Assembly (NCBI RefSeq): GCF_018320785.1
Contig: NC_054875.1
Coordinates: 34,327,657-34,391,656 of the forward strand
Direction: 5' to 3'
Origin: Cheilinus undulatus
Lineage: Eukaryota > Chordata > Actinopteri > Labriformes > Labridae
Length of the DNA: 64,000 nucleotides
Made by a program: the position numbers and the translations under genes. Of this stretch, positions 54,503 through 64,000 are shown piece after piece. A model generated the notes under the pieces. It had not been told where the DNA came from. It saw only the letters and a program-made list of their open reading frames with translations, and did no database searches. The number at the start of each line of letters is the position of its first letter. Positions within the stretch are counted from its first letter, which is position 1.

Positions 54503-56065
54503 AAGTACGGATCAATTATTAGCCTGGCAGATTATTTGTGTTAATATTAAGCATTTAGCCAATTATCTGTATCAGAGCTTCTTCTATCAATCTCCACTAA
54601 AAATAAATAAATAATTTAAAAAGTGAACTGCTTGTGCAAGCAAGAGCGAGTGCTGGTGTCATGTTGCTAAAACAGAGCAGAGATACAGAAAGAGATGTCA
54701 TTTTCTGATTGTTAACAAATTTGACAACACTGCAGGTTCAGGATTTAATTTCACTGATGCTAAAGATGTGCCTCTTTCTACCCATTGCTCGTCTCTCTGC
54801 TGCACCCTCTATCCTCATTGTTAAATTCACAAGTCGGCAAATACTTTTGACTACACCTCTTTAATACCTCATCATGGACGTTAACATTGGTATCTGTAAG
54901 CCGAGAGCAGAGGAGAGGGACGATGATGTCTCCTGGTTCCTAAAAGTTTTCTTTTACATGCAGACCTGCAGACTAATGAATGCTTCACAGCCCTGCACAA
55001 AAAGTGACACCTATAAAATGAGCTAAATAAGAAAAATCTGAAACACAGGGAGCAGAATCACTGCATACACTTCTGGTTAATTAATAATCCAGAAGAAATA
55101 TTTGATTTTAGGTAGGACTTATACATTTTTTCTAGGAAATTCTTATTTTACCTTGTATTACTAAGAAAAGTATGTCAAATTTTTGTTTGCGTTTACTGTT
55201 TAGTAGACCGTTCTTGTGTTTAGGTTGGAAATTATAAAAATAAATCAATAATAAATCTTAGGGTGTCATTTTGCTGTGGCAACAAAACAGATGTTGATGT
55301 AGTTAAGATTTTCATTAGTATCTTAACAATATCTTAAATTCTGATATCATGACAACTCTAGTGTCCCTATGTATTGCCCACAACTCTATCCGATTGGCTA
55401 GATAGCATCACACGGGGCAATAGGTATGCTGAGCAAGACAGTCAGTCAGAGCCTTTCGGTCCTTGGTCCTCCCGGTCACACTAAACACTTGTGAGGCCTG
55501 ACTGATGGTCAGAGGTAACGGCTGTACTCCTTTGTGATGACATTTCATTGGCACATTTTTCGGTATCATTAGCAAGACTGTGTCACTAATGCTGATGTGC
55601 TCAGGAGAGCAAAGATAGGAGGGGTCAGCTGCTTAATACAGGCATAGCAGCTGTGCTTTTCAGGCACGGTGGGTGCCCGGGACCCAGTGGGCTGGTCGAG
55701 ACATCGAGGGAGACCATGTGCACGGTGGAGAGGGCAGCTGGGAGGATACCTGGAGAGATGGGGCATGGGCCTAGTGCAGGTCTGGACGATGGCCATCAGG
55801 AGGCCAGACCTGCACAGGTCCAAGGCTGACACAGTCAAATGTGAGCTGGCATATGTTGTGATACCTGACCTAATCTGACCTAGATGACATCAGTGTAACA
55901 GCAATAGACTGATTTGGTAATTAGTAACTGTTGATCCATTTTGATGGGCTTATTTTTTTTACTGGAAATGCATATTTGTTTTAAATATTAGTTGTCAGTC
56001 TCATGAAATATGAATAGCCAGTATCTTAACTGGCTGTAAAAGAATCAATCTCAGTCAACCCCTAA
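54503..56065 (+). mobile_element. TIR DNA-transposon copy 2 with GC-rich interior
   Basis: The left flank (CGGATCAATTATTAGCCTGG, CATTTAGCCAATTATCTGTA) and right flank (TTAGTTGTCAGTCTCATGAA) match the ends of the 490-bp copy at 16024-16512, but here they enclose about 1.5 kb. The extra interior includes a GC-rich, CpG-containing block at 55380-55880, open in both orientations (69 codons at 55669-55878 on +). The block is not recognised. Confidence 0.6.
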
Positions 56066-56627
56066 TCAGAGGGGCAGAAAAGGTGAGTGAATATGCTAAC
56101 CTGAAATGCCAGATAGGTGTTTCACATGTCAATTGCATGAGATAAATTTCACATCCAAATGGACAGGACCTTTCAAAAAAGACAGTACTTTAACAAAAAC
56201 AAGAGGAAAAAAACTAAAAAGGTGACTGTATAAATATTCTGTCTCTCATAGTGGGCATGTGCCGCCGCAGGAAGTACACTTAATAACTCAGTGGATCCAG
56301 TTGGTAAATTTCAATGTTTCTGCGTTCCTCCTCCTAATAACCAAATGTTACAATCATCCGATAAAACTGTCATTATACTTGCATATACGCTATTCTCTTC
56401 CCCGGTCACCATTGTTTACAGGTTTGCAGTCCCTTAAACGTAGCCACTGCCTCTTTCTCCTCAATTAAGCTAATTAGTCTGGTCTTTCTCTAACCAGGAA
56501 CAAGTGCCTCGACTCCAAGCTTCGCAGGATTGATTCACCTGATGACAGATGTGGAATCTGGATAGTCTGTTGTGTTCACAAGGTTATGTTTATATCAGTT
56601 TCAGCTATAAGATTTGGGAATACAGAT

Positions 56628-56643
56628 GGGGGGGGGGGGGGGG
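56628..56643 (+). repeat. Poly-G run of 16
   Basis: Sixteen consecutive G after TACAGAT and before TCCAATAC. A G-quadruplex could form, or the length may be an assembly or sequencing estimate. Confidence 0.95.
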
Positions 56644-57604
56644 TCCAATACTGTAGCTCTCGAATGAGAAACAGAATAAATTTGATAATAGATGGAGAGG
56701 AGCAAAAAAGGATAAATTTGAAATCTAGTTACATTCCAAACAGTTAAGTTTCATTTGTGTTATGTTATGCCACTGAATGTGCACCACTAAGTGTTTTTGT
56801 GTCTGTAAAAATGCAAAAAAAGCTGAGTAGCAAGTATGTTCCCTGTTGTTTTAAAGTATTATGCACTCTTGAAGCCAATATGTCTTTACAAACACCAGGC
56901 ACTTTTCAGCCGTCACTCTAAATTGTTCAGATACAGAATACCCAGGTACCTGCAAAACATAACAGTAGCTCAGGAAAGCACACAAAAATACATATTTATA
57001 TCATATTCACCACCCAAATTGGATCTTTATCACTTTAGTCATGACATGCTGTCAGGCACTTTTTAAGAAGGGTATTTGAAGCAAATTTTCCGTGATGTTT
57101 CAATAAGCATCTGCGTTATTCCTCTGCAGCTGATTATCAGTCGTTTCGTCTTAATCCTCTTTCTCCACATTTACAATTCTAACGTCACTCAGTCTCTCTA
57201 ACCACTGTCTGGGAGTCTCCTGCTTCACAAAGATACTGTTCTTTAAATATTTAGCAACTCTGTCATTCTGACCAAGTACTGTGCATCCCACCGCTTCCCA
57301 TCAGCACCATTTCCCCTTGAGATTCAGCCGAGAGTTTCCATCAACCACCCGCTGGCTGTACTCCACCACTGCCACCAACCAGTGTGAATCGACTCCGGAG
57401 GATCTGACTCTCATCTGTGTAAAGGCTGATGAGTAATGACACAGCCTTACTTTGTAAATTACCAAAACCTTTGTCTGTCTGATACAATAACTAATAACTG
57501 ACCTGTTCAACACTACATTCTCTAAATATCTTCATTCGTTCTTCATGTGAATCCTGAGTGAATAAAGAACATTACAGCCTTAATACAATGGTAAGAAATT
57601 AGTT

Positions 57605-58022
57605 AGAGGGCTGCGATGATGTTTGTCCTTCTGGATGTTTGTCCCATCTGCACACAGGATCTCTGGAGCTCAGTCAGAGTGACTATTGGATTCATGGTCA
57701 TCTCGCTTACTAAGGCCCTTCTCCCCCAATTGCCCAGTGTGGCCAGTCAACCAGCTCTTTGAGTCCTGGTTCTGCCAAACTTCTTCCATTTGAGAATTTC
57801 GTTGGCCACTGTCCTCTTGGGATTTTGCAACCGAAAGTTTTTGTAGCCTTCCCAGATCTGTGCCATACAACAATCCTGTCTCTGAGCTCTGCAGGCAGCT
57901 CCTTTGAACTCACAGCTTGGTTTTTGCTGATAGGCAGTGTCAGCTGTGAGGCCTTTTATAGAAAGAAGTGTGCCTTTCTAAATTATGTTCAATGAATTTA
58001 ATTACCACAGCTGGACTCCAGA
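57605..58022 (-). mobile_element. Tc1-like transposase N-terminal fragment
   Basis: The minus strand begins the transposase with MSSKELPAELRDRIVVWHRS (start near 57911), then continues across frameshifts (KLSVAKSQEDSGQRNSQMEE). The upstream noncoding part (CAGCTGACACTGCC, ACCACAGCTGGACTCCAGAC) also matches the usual Tc1 leader. The catalytic half is absent. The right edge abuts a perfect palindrome. Confidence 0.88.
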
Positions 58023-58025
58023 CAA

Positions 58026-58065
58026 GGTAACTGACTTCCTGTATTAATACAGGAAGTCAGTTACC
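58026..58065. repeat. 40-bp perfect palindrome
   Basis: Two 20-bp arms (GGTAACTGACTTCCTGTATT and its exact reverse complement) with no spacer. It could extrude as a hairpin/cruciform. It lies directly at the edge of the Tc1 fragment. Confidence 0.98.
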
Positions 58066-60857
58066 CTTAGCTTAAGACATTAGAAAAATCCAAAATGACC
58101 CAAAAATATCTTTCAAAGCAAAGTAGTAAAATTTCAAGAAGTGAGAAAGAGGAGGTAATTAATCACAATTAACTTTAGAAAATAAGATAAATATGATTAA
58201 ATTTTAATCATTTGACAGCCAAACTTTTTTACCCTACATGGCAACATCCAATTTTCTCAGGCTTCTTCAATATTTTCAAGCCATTTCCAGCTAATCTCCC
58301 AATTTTTTCTCCAAGGAAACTCCCATAATACGCAGAACCCCACTTTAAATGGGAGTCGTTTCGATTTTTTAATGCTCATGCTTATACAGTTTTAGGAAGT
58401 GAGAGGTTAAGCAACAGACTACGGCATTGATGCATTGACTTCATAACATCAAACTAAGGCAAATCATGGCCAGAGATGAGTACCAACATAGTACCGATAT
58501 CAACACAACCTACACGGCCTAATTAAACCACAAATATATACTTCATTTTGATACCCTGCCACCCCAAATAAAAGGCAAAAAAAATCATTACGGATTTGTG
58601 TGATTGAGATAAGTTATACTACTTGACTGGCATCTTATACAGATATTTTTGTGAATTATTTGCAAAACCCTGACAACTTTCAGTCTCCTGCTGACTTTCA
58701 ACACATTTTTTTCCTCTCAAAAGTATAGATTCAGGCACCAATTAGGCAGCAGCACCATACAAAAAGTATCGATTTAGCACTGGTATCCAAAATCCAAACA
58801 ATACCCATCCCTTAACATGGCACAAGTTACATCCTGGACCTACGATACTGTATGCTGAACAGACTGGCAAAATATATTTGGAAAATATGTTTCCCCATGT
58901 GTTGAACTCCTGGTTAAGACATACAGATTTAGGGTGAATCCTCCTATTATGTTGCATTCTGGAAAACCAAAAATGAAGAGAAGAAATTCTTATTTTTAAT
59001 ACAGGAAGCACCGGACAGTGAGCGACAGCACTAATATGAATATTGATGTGAGAAGTATTTTGTGTTTCCTTCACCAAAAAAGAAAATTCATGACAAATAG
59101 GTGCATAAAAATACACCAGAGTGCAGGAAAAAGTTGACCTCATAACTCAGCATATCACTGTGCAGTAGTATAAGTGCAACCTCAAGACACATTTCTTGAC
59201 ACTCCTTTGAATCCTAAAAAATTGTAACCTAGGATTTTACGTCAGAGACAGCTGATTGTCAAGATATACAAAAAAAATGTAACTGTACTGATTAAAAAAA
59301 TCAAACAATATCAAGACATTTTAATACCAGAGCACAAATGTGTAATTTAATGTTCTAATTTGTTTTTAATTGCCCAAAAAAGTAGTCAAAGTCTGGCTCC
59401 AAGTATCTACAATTTCACAAACTTGGTGTTGTTTGTGTAGTAGCTACATCACACTACATAGCCATCATAGTGGATCAGATGATTGAATCAAATAGAGCAT
59501 TATTTTACCACTAAAAAACAAACAAACACTTATTTATCAGGCTTGTTGAATTGTGTTAATGTGTTGCTTGGAAAATACTGTAATATAAATGTGGAAAAAA
59601 TCTGAATAATCATTATTAGAAGTTTAAAATTGATAATATGGGAGAAACTTGATTTGTACTCCGTATAAGCCCTGTTAGATAGCCTGAACAGTAACCTGTT
59701 TATAGTGATGCAAAACAGGACATTCTTCAGCTCTCTCTGAAAGCCAGGGATAATCTCTCACAGTTTGGTTGCACATTGAGAATTAGGTCAGTAGAGGGCG
59801 CTTGTGTTGTGCAAATAAATGTAAACCTATTGACATGATTCAACTTATATTAAGGACAGGCAGGAAAAAATCCTGAAGGGCATATATGATAGTCAGAAGG
59901 TAATAAGGTTTAACCAAGCAACAAGCAACTGAAATGGCAAATAGATATATTTGCTAAAACCAGCCGTTTGTTTGAAGTACCTTCAATAGTAAAAGCATGT
60001 TTGCTCACTTCTTCAATTCTATCACACTAAATTCTCAGAAGTAACCTGAGCATTTGCTTATCTGTGTGCACTAATCTGTCTTCAAAAACTGAACCCATTT
60101 AACAGAAATCACAAGCTTTTCCTGTGACTGTTGCATAATATCCCGAGGTCACAGAGAACTGAAGGTGAACAGAGTCCAATTGTGTACTCTAGGGATATAT
60201 GCAAAGAGGTCAACAATTTGATCAAATAATTATATTAAAGCAGCGAAAGTTAATCAATTAATTGGTATTGCAATCGCTGATTAACTGTTTGGGCTTTTTT
60301 TAAGGGATGCACAGATGCATCAGTTTAATTTAATTTTATACCAGCATTTAGCACATCTAGCTGTGGCTTCAGAGAAGAGGTTTATATTGGGCAGAGGATG
60401 TGACCTCTTGGGACAAACTTTGATCTGTTTTCATTATCAAACATGAGAAAACATGATGTAACCGTGGGGGTGTTACACAAAATGAGGCAATGACAAAAAC
60501 ATCAGCGTAGGCTCTGTTATTTATAATAGGTACATCTCTACTTCTTCAGTCCAACAGTGCAAAATTTCTGTTGCTAAGGTGTGATATTTTTTCTACTTTC
60601 TATGGGAAGATTTTTCTCCTGTATCATACAAGCACAACATCTGTCAGTTTTATAAACATTTTTGGAGGGTCAAAGCTGCGGCCCTAAATTTAATCCAGTT
60701 TCAATGACTGCTTACAGGTTGTGTTGCACTTAGAAATTTAAGGTTATCAAAATTTCATATCGTGAAAAACATGACTTAAAATATCAGTTATCAGTATAAT
60801 CACAGTCTTGTTAGAATTTGCTGATTCATGATTTCAAATCATTTCATCAAGCTTGAA

Positions 60858-61932
60858 TAAACTTAGCACAAAAGTAAGGACATTTGTATTTGGTAGATTA
60901 TTTCTTTGTTATGACAATGCTTCTTGCCACTTCTTATACTGCTGGAAAGCCTGTTTATTTCCCTTTTAAATGGTGCCACATTTGTAAGGAACATGCATTT
61001 GTGGGATAAGCAGCAGAGCTGAGTATGTGGGTTGTGCCCATGAAAAACTGCCCATTTTTCTCTGTCAGTGCCAAACAGCTTATTCTGCCATTGACTCTTG
61101 TTTGGTGTTTGATGAATTGGATGCTTGAAGTCTGTAGAAACATGAAACATTGGCAATTTAACAATTTATTAATCAAACAAAAAGTAGCCTCAGTAGCATG
61201 TGGAAGAACCATACACAGCCACAACAGCCTGGCACCTCCTACTCATGCTGGTGACCAGCCTGGTCAAACACTGCTGTAGGACGGCATCCCATTCTTCAAC
61301 CAGCATTTGTCACAAGTCAGTCTCTGTGGTTGTGCTGGTCACTCTGGCATGAACAGCTGGCCCAAGCTGATCCCACGTGTTCAACGGGGTTGAGGTCAGG
61401 GCTGCTAGCATGCTGTTCCATGCTCTTCACTCCCAATACTGGAGGTAGTTCCTGATAAACCCAGCTAATTTTCGGTCCCAGACTGTGGAGATATGGGATT
61501 GCCACTGGTTGCAAAATCCCATCTTGATGTCTCTGTTTCAAGATTGCATCCAATGATCACAAGCCTTGTTTTTCCATTGAGGGAGATGCTGCCCCACACC
61601 ATCACACTGCCTCCAGCAATCAGCTTAGGCAAAATGGAAAACTGTTCTGTGGTCTGATAAATCAAAAGCAGCTGCCAGCACCAGAAGCTCAAAAGAAGAG
61701 TCAATAGCAACTTAATAAAACAAAATACGCTGTTTAGCATTGGAAGAGAAGATCTGACACATTTTTAGAGGGTGCAACCCACATACTCAGCTCTGCTGCT
61801 CATCCCAATACTGCATGATCCATACAAATGTGGCACCATTTAGAAGGGGGAAAAAAAGGCTTTCCAAAGGTATAAGATGTATTGCCAAAAATCACTGTTA
61901 AACAAATTTCCCTACTTTTTCTGGTAAGTTTA
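60858..61932 (-). mobile_element. Tc1-like element with long inverted repeats, decayed transposase
   Basis: Both ends share TAAACTTA(G/C)CA and, further in, TCTTATAC...GGAAAGCC, AATGGTGCCACATTTGTA and AGCAGAGCTGAGTATGTGGG, in inverted orientation over about 180 bp with indels. Minus-strand translation between them gives IAGGSVMVWGSISLNGKTRL and, further on, SSPDLNPVEHV, the Tc1/mariner transposase signature with its DPN-type acid motif. Stops and frameshifts show it is dead. Size about 1.07 kb. Confidence 0.9.
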
Positions 61933-64000
61933 TACTTTAAAAAATCTAATTGGCAGCATGGGTACTTAAACTTGTTTTTCTAAACAAGTGTTTCATTGCT
62001 AGTTGTGCTCCATAAGAGGTTGTATTTTTTTTTTAAATGTGCTCCATTTTTTCCTCATTACATGAGAGTTAAGCCCTTTTCACACAAGTCAGCTGGCCCT
62101 TCTTGAGTTTTATGCATTTTCTGAAACACTTCCATGTAACCTGCCCTGAAATTTCCTGACTCACTCGTCCATGTTTGTCCCTCAAAGAAGAACGTTTTCC
62201 TGAAGATTTCTGTCAGCCAAAGGAGGGTTGGGGCTAGCAGAAGAAATCCAGGGTTATAACTTTGGTGTTTGTGCTCCCGCATGCTGCAAGGCCTAGCAGA
62301 AAATATCATATAAGGCTGAGGTGTAATAGGAATGTGCAACTTTGTAGTGACTTGCAATGAAGGCATTTGTTGGAACACTGTTGATGCAGTATCTCTGGTG
62401 TCTTTAAACTGTTAAGGCCTGGGCACTTTCAGTGCATGGGACAGAAATCAAGACCAATAATCGAGGAGGATGGAGTTTTATATAGGTGTGAATGGAGCTT
62501 CAAAGTAAAGGTTTTCAAAGTACTTTTAAGACTGCAAAAATGTTTGAGTGCATGTTTTCATATTTGATCCCTTCAGACCTTCACACAAAGCACTGTAATT
62601 GTGGAATAATCATCTGTATGAGAAAAGCCAGCGTTGCAAGCGACATGTCTTTGGTAGAATATGTTCTCACATTGGTCTGAAAAGTCTGAAAAAATTTTAA
62701 AAAGCTTTCAGTGGAGTATCCCTCAGACTTCATTGACTGGGTACCTGCCAGATGTGACTCATTCTCTAGCAATACCACCCATTTTATAAGCTGATGGAGG
62801 ACCACTGTCAAGTTTCCATCTAGCAGCCAATGGCATAATATCTAAGGCACAGATGCTGTAGGAGAACATTACAGAAGCTACTTTTTGCTGCAGAAAATCC
62901 TTTGGGAAAGTTCAAAGACAGAAGGACAGGGGCTGATATTTTCCAGCCAGTTGGTGAATGGGCACTCACTCGACCAAAATCTCATTGGTCAGACAACAAC
63001 GCATTCTTAAGAGCTTCATAAATTATTTACAGGGATGGGAAGATGACCTGATGCATTTCATTTTTGAAAGAAATTGTACAAGAACTGGACTGGAGCTCTT
63101 TGAGCATGTCTGTGACCACTTTGGGTCCGGCACAGGAAGCTAAGCTCCCCTTGTGGATCAGCAGGTCACCATGCTGCAGGATTTCCTCCCACTGCAGTCG
63201 ATGCTTGCATAATGGGTAAATCCCACATTCAGAGGATTCAGAGGGTCTTGCATTGTTGTGCTAAGTCCTTGAAGGCTCAGGTAAGAAAAAAGGGTGTGTA
63301 CAAGTAGATTTGCAAGGATTGAGCCCATTTTGTTGTGTCATGTGTTTAGTAAACTGTATAAAATCCAGTCCAAGAAACTGTTTCAGAATTACTTTCCGTG
63401 GATCCAAGCAACCACAGAAATTCAGTTTACAGAGCGGTACACTGCAGAATAAAATGGCATAAAAAGTGACACTGGCCCAGAGTCTGTTGATCCTTTCTCT
63501 TTCTGTTTATATAGTAGGTGACCAGTGAGATTATTCTTAATTTGAAATATTTTTGTGATAGTTGTTTAAGAAACAGGGAAAATAGACGGTCCGGTGTAAA
63601 CTTTGCTCACAGTTGTTTACTTTTTATGGCACAATAACCAACATGGCATATCATCTAAAAGTGGAATATTTTTTAGGTTTAACTGTTTTGTGCTCAACTA
63701 AATGGGCTTTCATTTGAACACATAGGAACTTGAGTTTTTCGGTATGTTTCTTCTTATAACAACCTTATAGATGTATTTGAAACACTGACAAAATGCATTT
63801 CCTCTATATAGTCCTTCACCTGCTTCAGGAAGTAGCAGCCCCAGACAAAGCTGGGTGTGGATGTCGACTGGTGAGTGGGGGTAATTTCAGCCAACTAAGT
63901 TTTTCTTGGTTGACTCAAACCCTTGAAGGATGCTCTCATTTGCTTAAAAAATGACTCATATGTGGAGGAGTATATGAACATTGATTTGTAAATGAATAGA

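Larger units (their letters stand above)
51758..64000 (-). other. dido1: Region upstream of the first visible dido1 exon: probable large intron, no coding exon seen
   Basis: No stop-free frame here resembles the PHD finger or other N-terminal DIDO1 sequence, nor any other gene. Recognisable contents are a GCCACTTTT array (52270-52890), an interspersed-repeat tail (53858-54095), TIR-transposon copy 2 (54503-56065), a poly-G run (56628-56643), a Tc1 remnant (57605-58022), a palindrome (58026-58065) and a Tc1-like element (60858-61932). The segments 58.1-60.8 kb and 62-64 kb are AT-rich with nothing recognised. Very short exons could have been missed. Confidence 0.6.

Noticed and set aside
62058-63143. 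Open frames near the right edge as a fourth gene
   Set aside because: No recognisable domain, no splice-consistent partners, and frames on both strands of similar length; left unassigned.
1-64000. CRISPR arrays, operons, rRNA or tRNA genes
   Set aside because: The sequence is vertebrate nuclear DNA; repeats are transposons and minisatellites, and no cloverleaf with tRNA A/B boxes was recognised by eye.

Overview
The window is nuclear DNA from a vertebrate, almost certainly a teleost fish. It holds three intron-containing genes in the order col9a3 (+), tcfl5 (-), dido1 (-). As I recall the human map, this is the order at 20q13.33 (COL9A3-TCFL5-DIDO1). All exon boundaries were read by hand from splice signals, reading frame and family resemblance. 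The introns carry typical fish transposable-element debris: Tc1-like and hAT-like elements and a 3'-truncated LINE. No prokaryotic features, rRNA, tRNA or CRISPR arrays were seen.

Region 1 (about 0.5-28.5 kb, + strand): a complete col9a3, the alpha-3 chain of type IX (FACIT) collagen. It has 32 coding exons and a 678-residue product: signal peptide, COL3, NC3, COL2, NC2, COL1, NC1. Most collagenous exons are 54, 36, 45 or 72 nt, which are whole Gly-X-Y multiples. Large introns (5, 19, 24, 26) hold transposons and simple-sequence arrays. Others hold non-repetitive stretches that could be cis-regulatory.

Region 2 (about 28.6-35.4 kb, - strand): tcfl5, a basic helix-loop-helix transcription factor, with one noncoding and six coding exons (440 residues). 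It is tail-to-tail with col9a3, the two stop codons being 1.5 kb apart. A Tc1 transposase remnant lies against the acceptor of its HLH exon, and its last intron uses a GC donor.

Region 3 (about 36.5-51.8 kb, and intron beyond, - strand): the 3' part of dido1, ten exons. They encode the TFIIS central domain, a Ser/Pro-rich linker, the SPOC domain and an enormous terminal exon of 7.26 kb. That exon encodes a coiled coil, three copies of a YDPE(D/E)E motif, an RS domain and a Gly/Pro/Arg-rich tail. The tail includes an 81-nt coding minisatellite of about 18-19 copies. The 5' part with the PHD finger is not visible and should lie beyond 64 kb.

Region 4 (51.8-64 kb): no coding exon was found. It is read as dido1 intron filled with repeats: a GCCACTTTT-type array, two Tc1 remnants (one with long inverted repeats), a 40-bp perfect palindrome and a copy of a TIR transposon with a GC-rich interior.

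The three genes are syntenic neighbours and do not form a pathway: a cartilage matrix chain, a germline-biased bHLH factor, and a chromatin/RNA polymerase II cofactor. I found no convincing new biological system. The most unusual features are the dido1 coding minisatellite and oversized last exon, two in-frame GC-AG introns, and several well-delimited transposons.
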